Under the pieces are notes generated by a model. The model did no database searches, was not told the origin of the DNA, and saw only the letters and a program-made list of their open reading frames with translations. The position numbers and the translations under genes were made by a program. Below, piece after piece: positions 1-7,342 of a stretch of 16,578 nt of DNA (positions are counted from its first letter, which is position 1; each line of letters starts with the position of its first letter). This stretch comes from SpSt-1165 sp964391725. Lineage in GTDB: Bacteria; Chloroflexota; Anaerolineae; Anaerolineales; Anaerolineaceae. The DNA lies in NCBI GenBank assembly GCA_964391725.1, contig CAYMNB010000058.1, positions 1 through 16,578 on the forward strand, written 5' to 3'.

Positions 1-2738
1 ATGGCACGGCGGCCGACGTTCAGGTTCGCCTGCATGTCACCCAATGCCTGTGCCATTTCGAGAGTCGCAAAGGACATATCCTGCCCGGGTACCTCGAAAT
101 CGGTGGAGGGGTCTTTGGTGATGTACAGCAGCAGGATGTTATTCTTGCCGCCTTTGTGCAACTGTCCGGTGGAGTGCTGGAAACGCGGGCCAAAGCCGAG
201 GGTGACCGCACGGCGGGTCTGTTGAGCGATCGATTCGCGCAGGTTTTCCATCTTTGCGGTGGTGGCAGCATTGCGCGGCAGGTAGGCGTTGATGGCGACA
301 TAGTCGCCTTCCTTCGCCCGCGAAACATACTGGCTGATGAGGGCGTTCAGGTCGTCTGCACCTGAGAAGTCAAAGGCAGAATCGCCATACACGATGGCTT
401 CCTCATTCTCCCAGATGACACTGCCCAGATCAAGGCTGCCCTGTTGATGATAGGCTTTGATGTAGTCCTTGGTGAGAGTCTTGGATAGCTGCACATTGGG
501 CTGGTCAAAGGTATTGACTTCCAGCAGCATGCAGGCATAGGCGATGGCAATCTCCCAGCGGTAGAATTCCGCCAGCAGGTCCTGTATTTCGGGCACGGCG
601 ATGGTCAGCACCGGGTGACCAAGGGAGCGCAGCTTGGTGACAGCGCCCTGGCGAGTGCCGTCATAATTAATATATACATACAGGCGGTCCTGTTCGCTGG
701 CAGGCGGGATGATGACCGGTTCATTATCCACCGGCACAATGCCTTTGCCCTCTTTGCCGGAAGATTCGGCAATCAGTTGCTCCAGCCAGGAGCCCAGCGA
801 TGCAAAGGCTGGATCGGTGATGATACCGAGTTTGTCGCGCCCCAGCAGGGATGCGCTGCCGATCAGCGCGCCTAAGACCAACCCGGGATTGCGTCCGGCG
901 GGTGTTTCTGGCGAACATTGCTGCGCCATTGACTGCGCACGGGTCAGCAGATCGGCAACATCCAGCCCCATCAGTGCTGCGGGCACCAGACCGAAGCTGG
1001 TCATGGCAGAAAAGCGGCCGCCTACGTTGGGATCAGCATACATGATTGCACGGTAACCGCGTTCTTCGGCGATAGGTACTAAAGAGGAACCGGGGTCAGT
1101 GATGACGACAAAGTGACGGCCGGCATCTGTTTCCAAATTAGATTGCATCTGCTGCCAGTAGTATTCCATGAAGGCATGCACTTCGGCTGTGGAGCCTGAT
1201 TTGGAAGCGACCACCACCAGGGTTTTCTCAAGCGGGGCGCGTTCCATACTGGCCTGCACCTGGTCTGGATCGGTTGAATCAAGGATTGCCAGGTCGAGGC
1301 CTGCTTTGCCATCGATGACACCCATACCGAGGGTCAGACGCATGACTTCGGGAGCGAGAGAAGAGCCGCCCATGCCCAGCAGGATACAGTGGGTATAGCC
1401 ATCTGCGGTCACTTCTTGCGCCAGGCGCTGCAAATCGGGCAGCAGTTCCATGCTGGTAAATGGCGAATCCAGCCATCCCAGGCGGATCTTAATCTCTTTT
1501 TGCCCGTCAGGATCTTGTGTCCACAGGGTCGGGTCGATATCAGCCATGCGCTGAGCAGCGTTGATGGATTCAAGATGGGCTACTTTGTCGGCGGTTGGCC
1601 CAGCCAGAGAAAAAACCTGCGCTTGCATTTCTTTCTTGCGGGTGTCAATCACGGCCAGCAGCTCTGCAAAGGAATCAGCGAAGGCTTTGACGCCGTCTTG
1701 TTCCAGGGTTTGATAGACATTCGCCAAGTCGATGCCGAATTTTTCGACCTGTTGCAGCAATGCCTGGGCTTCGTCTTCCAATCCTTCAATCGCATAAGCC
1801 AAACTGCCCGATTCCTGATAGGCATTGAGCGTAGTGGGGTTGGCGGTGTTGACGGTGTTGGGGGCGATGAGTTCATCCACATACTTGGTCAGGGAATAGG
1901 ATGGGTCTTTGAGACCTGTCGATGCCCATAATGGACGTTGCAGGTGTGCGCCTTTGGCTTCCAAGGTTTCAAAACGCGGTGAGGAGAATTTGTCCTTGTA
2001 CAGTTTGTAGCAATAGCGGCTATTGGCAACGGCAACTTTTCCCAGATAGCTGAAGGCGATTTCCGACAGGGGGTCTTTCTGGTCGGCATATTCCCGCAAC
2101 AGTGGATCAACCATGCCGTCTATACGCGAGACAAAAACCGAGGCGACCGAGTGGATGTGGTCAATGGGATGACCGGCTGCCAGGCGATCTTCTAACCCGC
2201 TCAAGTAGGCATCGATCACTTCTTCATAACGCTGTGGAGAAAAGAGCAGGGTGACATTTACATTGATCCCGGCAGCAATGGAAGTGCGGATGGCCGGGAG
2301 ACCCTCTTTGGTGGCGGGAATCTTCACGCACAGGTTGGGACGGTTGACCCAATCCCACAATCGTTTGGCTTCCTTTATGGTAGCTTCGGTGTCATTGGCG
2401 AGGGTTGGATCCACTTCCAGACTGATGTAACCGTCGCTTCCGTTGGTTTTTTCATACACACCAGCCAATAAGTCAGCAGCGGAGCGGATATCTTCTACCG
2501 CCAGCTGCCAGAAAATGGCTTCCGGCGACCAGTCTGCCAGTGCCATGGGTTGGATGGCGGCGTCATATTCGTTCGATTTGGCGATGGCGTTCATGAAGAT
2601 GCTGGGGTTCGAGGTGATGCCGTAAATTTCGCCCGCGTCGATCATACGCTTAAGTTCACCGCTTTCAATCAATCCGCGCTGGATGTTGTCATACCATAGG
2701 GACTGGCCCATGTTGAATAGTTTCTGGTTCTTATTCAT
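1..2738 (-). CDS. tal-pgi: Bifunctional transaldolase / glucose-6-phosphate isomerase (3' end outside window)
   Basis: Fusion of two cytosolic sugar-phosphate enzymes. Transaldolase moves a dihydroxyacetone unit between sedoheptulose 7-phosphate and glyceraldehyde 3-phosphate; the isomerase interconverts glucose and fructose 6-phosphate. The frame is open for 912 codons from ATG 2738 and has no stop before the window edge; such fusions are usually about 950 residues, so only a short tail is missing. Residues 1 to about 370 are transaldolase: ITSNPSIF near residue 41 and VKIPAT with the Schiff-base lysine K139. From about 380 follows the SIS-type isomerase: GMGGSSLAPEV near 453, SKSGSTAEV near 507, GGRFSAMTSFG, and EQLIAESSGKEGKG near 652. 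The ATG lies 1 nt after the rpiB stop, and its GGAG ribosome site lies inside the end of rpiB, so the two are probably translationally coupled. The function is clear from motifs; the missing C-terminus cannot be checked. Confidence 0.95.
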   Translation of the reverse strand, partial: MNKNQKLFNMGQSLWYDNIQRGLIESGELKRMIDAGEIYGITSNPSIFMNAIAKSNEYDAAIQPMALADWSPEAIFWQLAVEDIRSAADLLAGVYEKTNGSDGYISLEVDPTLANDTEATIKEAKRLWDWVNRPNLCVKIPATKEGLPAIRTSIAAGINVNVTLLFSPQRYEEVIDAYLSGLEDRLAAGHPIDHIHSVASVFVSRIDGMVDPLLREYADQKDPLSEIAFSYLGKVAVANSRYCYKLYKDKFSSPRFETLEAKGAHLQRPLWASTGLKDPSYSLTKYVDELIAPNTVNTANPTTLNAYQESGSLAYAIEGLEDEAQALLQQVEKFGIDLANVYQTLEQDGVKAFADSFAELLAVIDTRKKEMQAQVFSLAGPTADKVAHLESINAAQRMADIDPTLWTQDPDGQKEIKIRLGWLDSPFTSMELLPDLQRLAQEVTADGYTHCILLGMGGSSLAPEVMRLTLGMGVIDGKAGLDLAILDSTDPDQVQASMERAPLEKTLVVVASKSGSTAEVHAFMEYYWQQMQSNLETDAGRHFVVITDPGSSLVPIAEERGYRAIMYADPNVGGRFSAMTSFGLVPAALMGLDVADLLTRAQSMAQQCSPETPAGRNPGLVLGALIGSASLLGRDKLGIITDPAFASLGSWLEQLIAESSGKEGKGIVPVDNEPVIIPPASEQDRLYVYINYDGTRQGAVTKLRSLGHPVLTIAVPEIQDLLAEFYRWEIAIAYACMLLEVNTFDQPNVQLSKTLTKDYIKAYHQQGSLDLGSVIWENEEAIVYGDSAFDFSGADDLNALISQYVSRAKEGDYVAINAYLPRNAATTAKMENLRESIAQQTRRAVTLGFGPRFQHSTGQLHKGGKNNILLLYITKDPSTDFEVPGQDMSFATLEMAQALGDMQANLNVGRRA

Positions 2739-2739
2739 G

Positions 2740-3213
2740 TTATTTCTCCTGACTGCCTGTCTGAACAGAGTACTGGTTTTCAATGGCTTTAAATTTATGA
2801 ACACGTCTGAGGTAATTGCCGCTGTTGAAGAACTGAGCGCCAAGGAAGGCTTTGACGACTTCTTTTGCCAGTTCTTTGCCGATGATGAGACCACCCAGGC
2901 AGAGCACATTCATATCATCATGCTCAACACCCTGGTGGGCGCTATAGGTGTCGTGGCAGATCGCGCCATAGATCCCGCGCATCTTGTTGACGGTGATGCA
3001 CATGCCGACTCCCGAGCCGCATATAGCGATGCCGCGATCGGCGCTGCCTGAGAGGATGGCTTCACCAACCAGGAGGCCATAATCGGGATAATCAACGCGG
3101 GTGGGTTCATTCACGCCCAGGTCGATGGCTTCGTGGCCGGCGTCTTCTATGGCTTCGATCACGGCTTGTTTAATGCCGTAGCCGGCATGATCACTTCCAA
3201 CAGCTATTTTCAT
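2740..3213 (-). CDS. rpiB: Ribose-5-phosphate isomerase B
   Basis: Interconverts ribose 5-phosphate and ribulose 5-phosphate in the non-oxidative pentose phosphate pathway. The 157-residue protein has the RpiB/LacAB landmarks in order: GSDHAG near the N-terminus, YPDYG, GIAICGSGVGM with the catalytic cysteine, CHDTYSA with the proton-relay histidine, HDDMNVLCLGG, and the phosphate-binding RRV segment near the C-terminus. I chose ATG 3213 because GGGAG (3224-3220) then sits 6 nt upstream; the in-frame GTG at 3216 would leave only 3 nt. It lies 53 nt after tkt and 1 nt before tal-pgi, so it is the middle gene of a pentose phosphate operon. RpiB relatives that act on allose phosphate or galactose 6-phosphate exist, but the neighbours favour the ribose enzyme. 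Confidence 0.95.
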   Translation of the reverse strand: MKIAVGSDHAGYGIKQAVIEAIEDAGHEAIDLGVNEPTRVDYPDYGLLVGEAILSGSADRGIAICGSGVGMCITVNKMRGIYGAICHDTYSAHQGVEHDDMNVLCLGGLIIGKELAKEVVKAFLGAQFFNSGNYLRRVHKFKAIENQYSVQTGSQEK

Positions 3214-3266
3214 CACACACTCCCATTGTTTTTTCCATTATTTAGACAAGGCAACATGCACTTTCC

Positions 3267-5276
3267 TTACTGGAGAAGTTCTTTGGCTTTGGCAATGACG
3301 TTATCAGCGGAGATGCCGAATTGCTCATAGAGCACTTCAAAGGGGGCAGAGGCACCGAAACCCGGCATGGCGATGATACGGTTTTCCTCGCCGGCATAAC
3401 GTTCCCATCCCATAGGAATGGCGGCTTCAACCACCACCCGCTTTTTGATGTGGGGCGGTAGCACCTGGTTTTGGTAATCTTGCGATTGCTCTTCGAAGGC
3501 TTTCCAGCAGGGGAAAGACACCACACGCACCGAATGGCCTTCGGCAGCCAATTGTTCGGCTGCTTCCCAGGCGATGGCGACTTCTGAACCGGAAGCCATT
3601 AATATCAATGAGGGTTCGCTTTCGCCGAAATCTTTGAGGACATAAGCGCCGCGGCTGAGGCCTTCTGCTGAACCACAGACACTGCGGTCAAACACAGGCA
3701 GGTTCTGGCGCGAAAGCAGGAAGAAGGTCGGTTTGTGACGGTTACGCAGGGCGAACTTCCAGGCTTCGGTAACTTCGTTAGCATCCGCCGGGCGCACAAC
3801 ATACAGGTTGGGCATTGCGCGCAATGCAGGCAGATGTTCCACCGGTTGGTGGGTGGGACCGTCTTCGCCCAGGCCGATCGAGTCGTGGGTAAAAACGAAA
3901 ATACTGGGGATATGCGCGAGGGCGGCGGTGCGGATGGCAGAACGTGCGTAATCAGAAAAAACCACGAAGCTGGCGCCATACCCGATGACCCCGCCATGTA
4001 AATTCATGCCGTTGATCGCGGCGGACATGGCAAATTCACGCACCCCCCAGTGGAAGTTGCGTCCCTCCGGGCTGTCTGCCTGGAAAGCGGGACTGCCGTT
4101 GATCCAGGTTTTGGTAGAACCGGTCAGGTCAGCGCTGCCGCCGATCATCTCGGGCAGGCGATTGGCAAGTTCGTTCAGCACCTTGCCGCTGGCGTTGCGT
4201 GTCGCAACCCCTTTGGCCATATCCGTTGGGAAGGCTGGCAGGTCTGCATCCCAACCAGACGGGAATTGGCCCTGCATGCGTCGTGAGAATTCACCAGCCA
4301 GATCAGGATAATTGGCGGCATAGGCCGCAAATTTGTCGCTCCATTCGCGTTCGGCTTTGGCGCCTTTGTCAAGCGCCTGGCGGTAGAATGCCAGCACATC
4401 TTCAGGGATATAGAAATGTGGTTCCAGCGGCCAATTTGCAGCCTGTTTGGCGGCGTCGCGTTCGGCTTCACCTGGAGGGGCGCCGTGCGATTTTTCAGAA
4501 CCAGCCAGGGTGGGCAAACCGTAGCCGATGGTGGTCGGACAGATGATCAAAGAGGGGCGAGCATCTGCTTTGGCTGCTTGAATCGCGGCATCGACCGCCT
4601 CTACATCATTGCCATCCTTCAGCTTGATGACATGCCAGCCGTAGGCTTCAAAACGCATCTGGGTGTTGTCAGTAAATGCCAGGTCGGTTGAACCTTCGAT
4701 GGAAATTTTATTAGAGTCATACAAATAGATCAGTTTGCCCAGCTTCAGGTGGCCGGCCAGCGAGGCAGCTTCGCCAGAAATTCCCTCCATCAGGTCACCG
4801 TCGGTGACAATGGCATAGGTGTAGTGATCGACGATCTTCTGGTTTTCCTGGTTGAACACTGCTGCCAGGTGGGCTTCGGCAATCGCCATGCCCACGGCAG
4901 TGGCAAAGCCCTGCCCTAACGGACCGGTGGTGGTTTCGATGCCGGGCGTAAGGCCGTACTCAGGATGTCCGGGGGTTTTGCTGCCCCATTGGCGGAAGTT
5001 CTTCAGTTCTTCCAGCGGCAGGTCATAGCCGGTGAGGTGTAAGAGCGAGTAGATCAACATGGAGCCATGACCGCCCGAAAGAACGAAACGATCGCGGTCG
5101 ACCCATTGCGGATTGGCGGGGTTGTGTTTCAGGTGGCGGGTGAAAAGGGTGTAGGCAAGGGCGGCTGCGCCCATCGGCAGGCCGGGATGGCCGGAGTTAG
5201 CAGTCTGGACACCATCGACCGATAGGAATCGGATGGTGTTAATGGCTTTTTCTTGAAAATCCTGATTGGTTGACAT
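3267..5276 (-). CDS. tkt: Transketolase
   Basis: Thiamine-diphosphate and metal-dependent cytosolic enzyme that transfers two-carbon ketol units between pentose, tetrose and heptose phosphates. At 669 residues it has the normal full length. Visible landmarks are SGHPGLPMGAA with H30, GGHGSM with H70, GPLGQG near 118, the TPP/metal motif starting TDGDLMEG near 158 and extending to the DSN near 187, HGAPPGE near 264, the catalytic glutamate in REFAMSAA (E414), the substrate-binding HDSIGLGEDGPTHQPVEH (464-481) and a C-terminal domain after about 540. These are the N-terminal PP, central Pyr and C-terminal domains of a single-chain transketolase. ATG 5276 is preceded by a GAGGT ribosome site. 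It is the first gene of the tkt-rpiB-tal-pgi block. The 156 nt upstream carry a hairpin-forming dyad that may affect expression. Confidence 0.97.
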   Translation of the reverse strand: MSTNQDFQEKAINTIRFLSVDGVQTANSGHPGLPMGAAALAYTLFTRHLKHNPANPQWVDRDRFVLSGGHGSMLIYSLLHLTGYDLPLEELKNFRQWGSKTPGHPEYGLTPGIETTTGPLGQGFATAVGMAIAEAHLAAVFNQENQKIVDHYTYAIVTDGDLMEGISGEAASLAGHLKLGKLIYLYDSNKISIEGSTDLAFTDNTQMRFEAYGWHVIKLKDGNDVEAVDAAIQAAKADARPSLIICPTTIGYGLPTLAGSEKSHGAPPGEAERDAAKQAANWPLEPHFYIPEDVLAFYRQALDKGAKAEREWSDKFAAYAANYPDLAGEFSRRMQGQFPSGWDADLPAFPTDMAKGVATRNASGKVLNELANRLPEMIGGSADLTGSTKTWINGSPAFQADSPEGRNFHWGVREFAMSAAINGMNLHGGVIGYGASFVVFSDYARSAIRTAALAHIPSIFVFTHDSIGLGEDGPTHQPVEHLPALRAMPNLYVVRPADANEVTEAWKFALRNRHKPTFFLLSRQNLPVFDRSVCGSAEGLSRGAYVLKDFGESEPSLILMASGSEVAIAWEAAEQLAAEGHSVRVVSFPCWKAFEEQSQDYQNQVLPPHIKKRVVVEAAIPMGWERYAGEENRIIAMPGFGASAPFEVLYEQFGISADNVIAKAKELLQ

Positions 5277-5306
5277 ATCTTACCTCGATTTTTCTATAAA
5301 TAGATA

Positions 5307-5330
5307 GCAGGTTGTGAATATCACACCTGC
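5307..5330 (-). promoter_or_regulatory. Inverted repeat in the tkt leader
   Basis: On the tkt strand this reads GCAGGT-GTGA-TAT-TCAC-A-ACCTGC, a 10-bp stem with one bulged A and a 3-nt loop, about 30 nt before the tkt start. No T-tract follows on either strand, so it is not a typical intrinsic terminator. It could be an RNA hairpin in the leader or a protein-binding operator. TGTGA-ATA-TCACA has CRP/FNR-like half-sites, but the 3-nt spacer is shorter than that family's usual 6. Only the symmetry is seen; the function is unknown. Confidence 0.4.
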
Positions 5331-5432
5331 CCGTTGATAGGTATATTGATGCTCTTTCATTTTACCGTAACCGCCCCATTTTCTGAGGATAGGTTTTACC
5401 TGATTTTCTTCCTGTTTTTGCCTGGAGAAGAT

Positions 5433-5912
5433 TTATTCCTGAAAAAGCACCGCCATGTTGCCCAGCACCGAAAAGGAAGTTTCAAAAGCGGTATAGTTGC
5501 GGTAGTAAATGCTGCTGCCATCCAGGATGGTGACATACTCCTTGCCATAGCCAACCAACAGGGCGGTATGCTGGTAGGGGGCGACTGTTACTTCGGATCC
5601 ATCCAAAGCCTGGTAAATGCGCGGGTTGACATTGGTCCAGGATTTGCCGATCACCCAGATGATGACCGGGCGTCCTTCGGCAATTTCCCGCTTGAGTTCA
5701 TCAATGCTGATGTTTTTCACTGCCTGGGCGGGCAAGCCATAAGCACGCAGCAGACGTGCAACCGGTTCCGCGTGCACCCCGTAAGGATTGGGCGGGGTCT
5801 GTCCCCATGTGCCATGCACATTGCCGACAAAGCCTTCTTCCGGGTTGTCTGACACCGGCAAAGCGTTGTGGAATTCGCTTTCCAGGATGGACATACCGAA
5901 ATAGCGCGCCCA
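5433..5912 (-). CDS. C39-like cysteine-peptidase-family protein, C-terminal part
   Basis: The last 159 residues of a protein whose start is lost in the adjacent run of N. It resembles the Peptidase_C39_2 family of papain-fold proteins common in Chloroflexota and Firmicutes, which are often secreted. Matching features are SDNPEEGFVGNVHGTWG near the start of the visible part, PYGVHAEPV, the VKNISIDELKREIAEGRPVI block, the histidine segment YQHTALLVGYG, the aspartate segment VTILDG, and the terminal SVLGNMAVL. The catalytic cysteine of this family lies N-terminal to the visible part, so activity cannot be judged. The substrate is unknown. Any signal peptide would also be in the gap. The stop TAA is at 5435-5433, 156 nt before tkt; no clear terminator is seen between them. 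Confidence 0.75.
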   Translation of the reverse strand, partial: WARYFGMSILESEFHNALPVSDNPEEGFVGNVHGTWGQTPPNPYGVHAEPVARLLRAYGLPAQAVKNISIDELKREIAEGRPVIIWVIGKSWTNVNPRIYQALDGSEVTVAPYQHTALLVGYGKEYVTILDGSSIYYRNYTAFETSFSVLGNMAVLFQE

Positions 5913-6012
5913 NNNNNNNNNNNNNNNNNNNNNNNNNNNNNNNNNNNNNNNNNNNNNNNNNNNNNNNNNNNNNNNNNNNNNNNNNNNNNNNNNNNNNNNN
6001 NNNNNNNNNNNN
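5913..6012. other. Assembly gap of 100 N
   Basis: Exactly 100 undetermined bases. A round 100 is the usual placeholder for a scaffold join of unknown length, so neither the distance nor the reading frame across it can be trusted. Complete genes could be missing here. Confidence 0.99.
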
Positions 6013-6062
6013 GCCTTGGCAAGTTCGATGGCCTTCAGCAAAGCCTGGTTGGTGTCTATCAT
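6013..6062 (-). CDS. N-terminal fragment of an unidentified protein, cut by the gap
   Basis: Sixteen full codons from ATG 6062 (MIDTNQALLKAIELAK), then two bases, then N. The frame is nominally the same as the C39-like protein beyond the gap, but only because a 100-base placeholder happens to preserve it. The segment is a charged amphipathic helix with no signal peptide and does not look like the start of a secreted C39-like protein. AIELAK-type openings are common in deaminase-fold proteins (nucleoside/CMP deaminases), but 16 residues cannot settle this. The start lies 7 nt after the stop of the upstream membrane-protein gene, without a strong ribosome site. Confidence 0.4.
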
Positions 6063-6069
6063 AGCAAGG

Positions 6070-6294
6070 TTAATCTTCGGTTTGTTTGCGTAGTATCCAT
6101 AAAGCGATGGTCAAAAGCACCGCCACCGCCCATAACAATGACTGGTAACGCTGGTACCAGGGCGGGTTGACCACCCCCAGCACCGCGATTATGCCGATCA
6201 TCAACATGACAAATAGCGCCCAATTGCGTTGAATCAATGCTTTCAAAGTGCGTATCGCCTCATCTATTGCAATCTTCAGGCCAATCCTGGCCAC
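6070..6294 (-). CDS. Small two-helix membrane protein, unknown function
   Basis: Not recognised. The 74-residue product has a basic amphipathic N-terminus (residues 1-24), a hydrophobic helix at about 25-43 (WALFVMLMIGIIAVLGVV), a short NPPWYQRYQ turn, a second helix at about 51-68, and a charged tail ending RKQTED. Positive charges flank both outer ends, so both termini are probably cytoplasmic. The only plausible start is GTG 6294; an in-frame stop lies close upstream, and there is no convincing Shine-Dalgarno sequence. A TATAAT hexamer lies 24 nt before the start codon. Its stop is 7 nt before the fragment at 6062, so the two may be co-transcribed. Confidence 0.55.
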   Translation of the reverse strand: MARIGLKIAIDEAIRTLKALIQRNWALFVMLMIGIIAVLGVVNPPWYQRYQSLLWAVAVLLTIALWILRKQTED

Positions 6295-6317
6295 GGCAGG
6301 ATTGATAGTGTTTCTTT

Positions 6318-6328
6318 ATTATATAGCA
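6318..6328 (-). promoter_or_regulatory. Candidate -10 element for the small membrane-protein gene
   Basis: The minus strand reads TGCTATATAAT, which contains TATAAT (6323-6318) with a TG motif just upstream. No good -35 sits at 16-18 nt. It lies between the heliorhodopsin terminator and the GTG start at 6294, where a new promoter would be expected. Confidence 0.4.
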
Positions 6329-6345
6329 GCCTTGCCGGTTATGCA

Positions 6346-6390
6346 CATTAAACAAAACAGGCCTCTGGGTAAGAAGCCTGTTTTCAATGT
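6346..6390 (-). terminator. Rho-independent terminator after the heliorhodopsin gene
   Basis: A 9-bp perfect stem (6354-6362 pairing with 6376-6384; AAAACAGGC against GCCTGTTTT) closes a 13-nt loop. The flanking ACATT/AATGT segments (6346-6350 and 6386-6390) can extend the pairing. On the minus strand the stem ends in TTTTGTTTAAT, a good T-rich tail, 17 nt after the heliorhodopsin stop codon. The A-rich other flank gives some bidirectional character, but no rightward gene ends here. Confidence 0.75.
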
Positions 6391-6406
6391 ATGCAGTTTT
6401 TAGGGT

Positions 6407-7207
6407 TTAGACCGGGGCAAGTGTGCCTGAGAAGATCAACCATGCCAGCAAAGTTTTGGCAGCCAGGCTGAGGACGATGTAAAATTTTTCACCGAACAGA
6501 TAATCTTTCCAGGGTCCCACTTTTTTGTATTGCATGAACATGTTGATGGCAAAGATGTTGAAGAACACGAACAGCGACGGGATGATGGCATAGACGAAGT
6601 CGGGGGGGCGTGCTTCCGGGTTGGTAGAGGAATTGATTGCGCCCAGGAAGTACATCACCAGCACGACCCAGGGAACGATGCCGGCGATACAGCCATAGAT
6701 GAAGGCTTTCCAATCGACTTTTTTCGTGAACTGGTTGATATCTTCCATAAGTATGCCGAACAGGTTCATGGAGGCATTGACACCGAACAAGGCAATCAAT
6801 GCGCCTATGTCGCGGACACCAACCAGCAGGCCGATCAACACGATCATCCACGAGGAACTGAGGGCATATTCATAGAAGCGGACGGGATTCTTGCCCTTTG
6901 CCAGGTTCTGCTGATAGCGTTTGTAGCCGACGGTTGCCAGCAGGAAGTGGGCAGCGGCGGAGATGAGCAAGAAGATGGCGGTGGCAATGCCAAAGGGCAG
7001 GTCATAAAAGACACCCAGCTGCGGTTCGAGGCTGAAGTTTTCGATGTTGAAACGCAGGTAGTTGGTGTTGATGGGGTAGGTGGTGTCGTTACTGAGAACG
7101 ATCATCAGCACACCCTGGATCAAATGAAAGAAGCCCATGATGGCATTAAAACGACGGAGACCCTTCATTTTTTTTGGGTCAATGGCAACAACTTTTTCTG
7201 GTGGCAT
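6407..7207 (-). CDS. Heliorhodopsin (retinal-binding seven-helix membrane protein)
   Basis: Membrane photoreceptor of the heliorhodopsin family, distantly related to type-1 rhodopsins and inserted with the N-terminus inside. The 266-residue protein has a basic cytoplasmic N-terminus (PKKMKGLRR) and seven hydrophobic segments at about 20-38, 68-95, 112-131, 133-153, 168-190, 203-226 and 241-262. Helix 7 carries SLAAKTLLAW: K251 is the expected Schiff-base lysine, and S247 is four residues before it. YEYALSSSW in helix 3 supplies the counterion E113. H28 and H87 fall where the two conserved cavity histidines of the reference protein 48C12 lie. The Glu-Lys spacing (138) is close to that protein's 134. 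ATG 7207 has AGGAG 6 nt upstream. A terminator follows, so it is its own unit or shares only the upstream tRNA transcript. Light output or partner is not shown; no retinal-synthesis gene is in the window. Confidence 0.93.
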   Translation of the reverse strand: MPPEKVVAIDPKKMKGLRRFNAIMGFFHLIQGVLMIVLSNDTTYPINTNYLRFNIENFSLEPQLGVFYDLPFGIATAIFLLISAAAHFLLATVGYKRYQQNLAKGKNPVRFYEYALSSSWMIVLIGLLVGVRDIGALIALFGVNASMNLFGILMEDINQFTKKVDWKAFIYGCIAGIVPWVVLVMYFLGAINSSTNPEARPPDFVYAIIPSLFVFFNIFAINMFMQYKKVGPWKDYLFGEKFYIVLSLAAKTLLAWLIFSGTLAPV

Positions 7208-7259
7208 ATTTTTCTCCTAATTAAATGTTTTTAAATGCGAATAGTCAAATAATAGATTT

Positions 7260-7287
7260 GTGGTGTAAGAGATTTCTCATAAACCAC
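7260..7287. promoter_or_regulatory. 28-bp dyad upstream of the heliorhodopsin gene (candidate operator or leader hairpin)
   Basis: The minus strand reads GTGGT-TTAT-GAGA-AA-TCTC-TTAC-ACCAC. Of 14 symmetric base pairs, 11 match (outer 5, inner 4 and a central-arm TA pair). It sits 53-80 nt before the start codon. A TTGAGA at 7293-7288 could serve as a -35 with a weak -10 (TCTTAC) 17 nt on, in which case the dyad would cover the spacer and -10. No T-tract follows, so it does not look like a terminator. The binding factor is unknown. Confidence 0.5.
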
Positions 7288-7342
7288 TCTCAAATCATTA
7301 ATGTTTTATTATTATTTTGGTTGGGATGTATTTAATGGTGAA

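Noticed and set aside
1389..1931. 180-codon plus-strand frame
   Set aside because: Antisense to the continuous transaldolase/isomerase frame, which carries all expected catalytic motifs.
6530..7234. Long open frame on the plus strand opposite the heliorhodopsin (234 codons)
   Set aside because: It is the antisense of a clear seven-helix protein, is rich in His, Asp, Gln and Glu with no domain, and has no ribosome site.
7220..7248. TTGACT-17 nt-TTTAAT as the main heliorhodopsin promoter
   Set aside because: The match is good (10/12), but transcription would start about 6 nt before the ATG and lose the AGGAG ribosome site, which is otherwise ideally placed. It remains possible only if the gene can be read leaderless.
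7260..7287. Dyad as an intrinsic terminator of the tRNA
   Set aside because: No T-tract follows the hairpin on the minus strand, and the 2-nt inner loop is too tight for a standard terminator.
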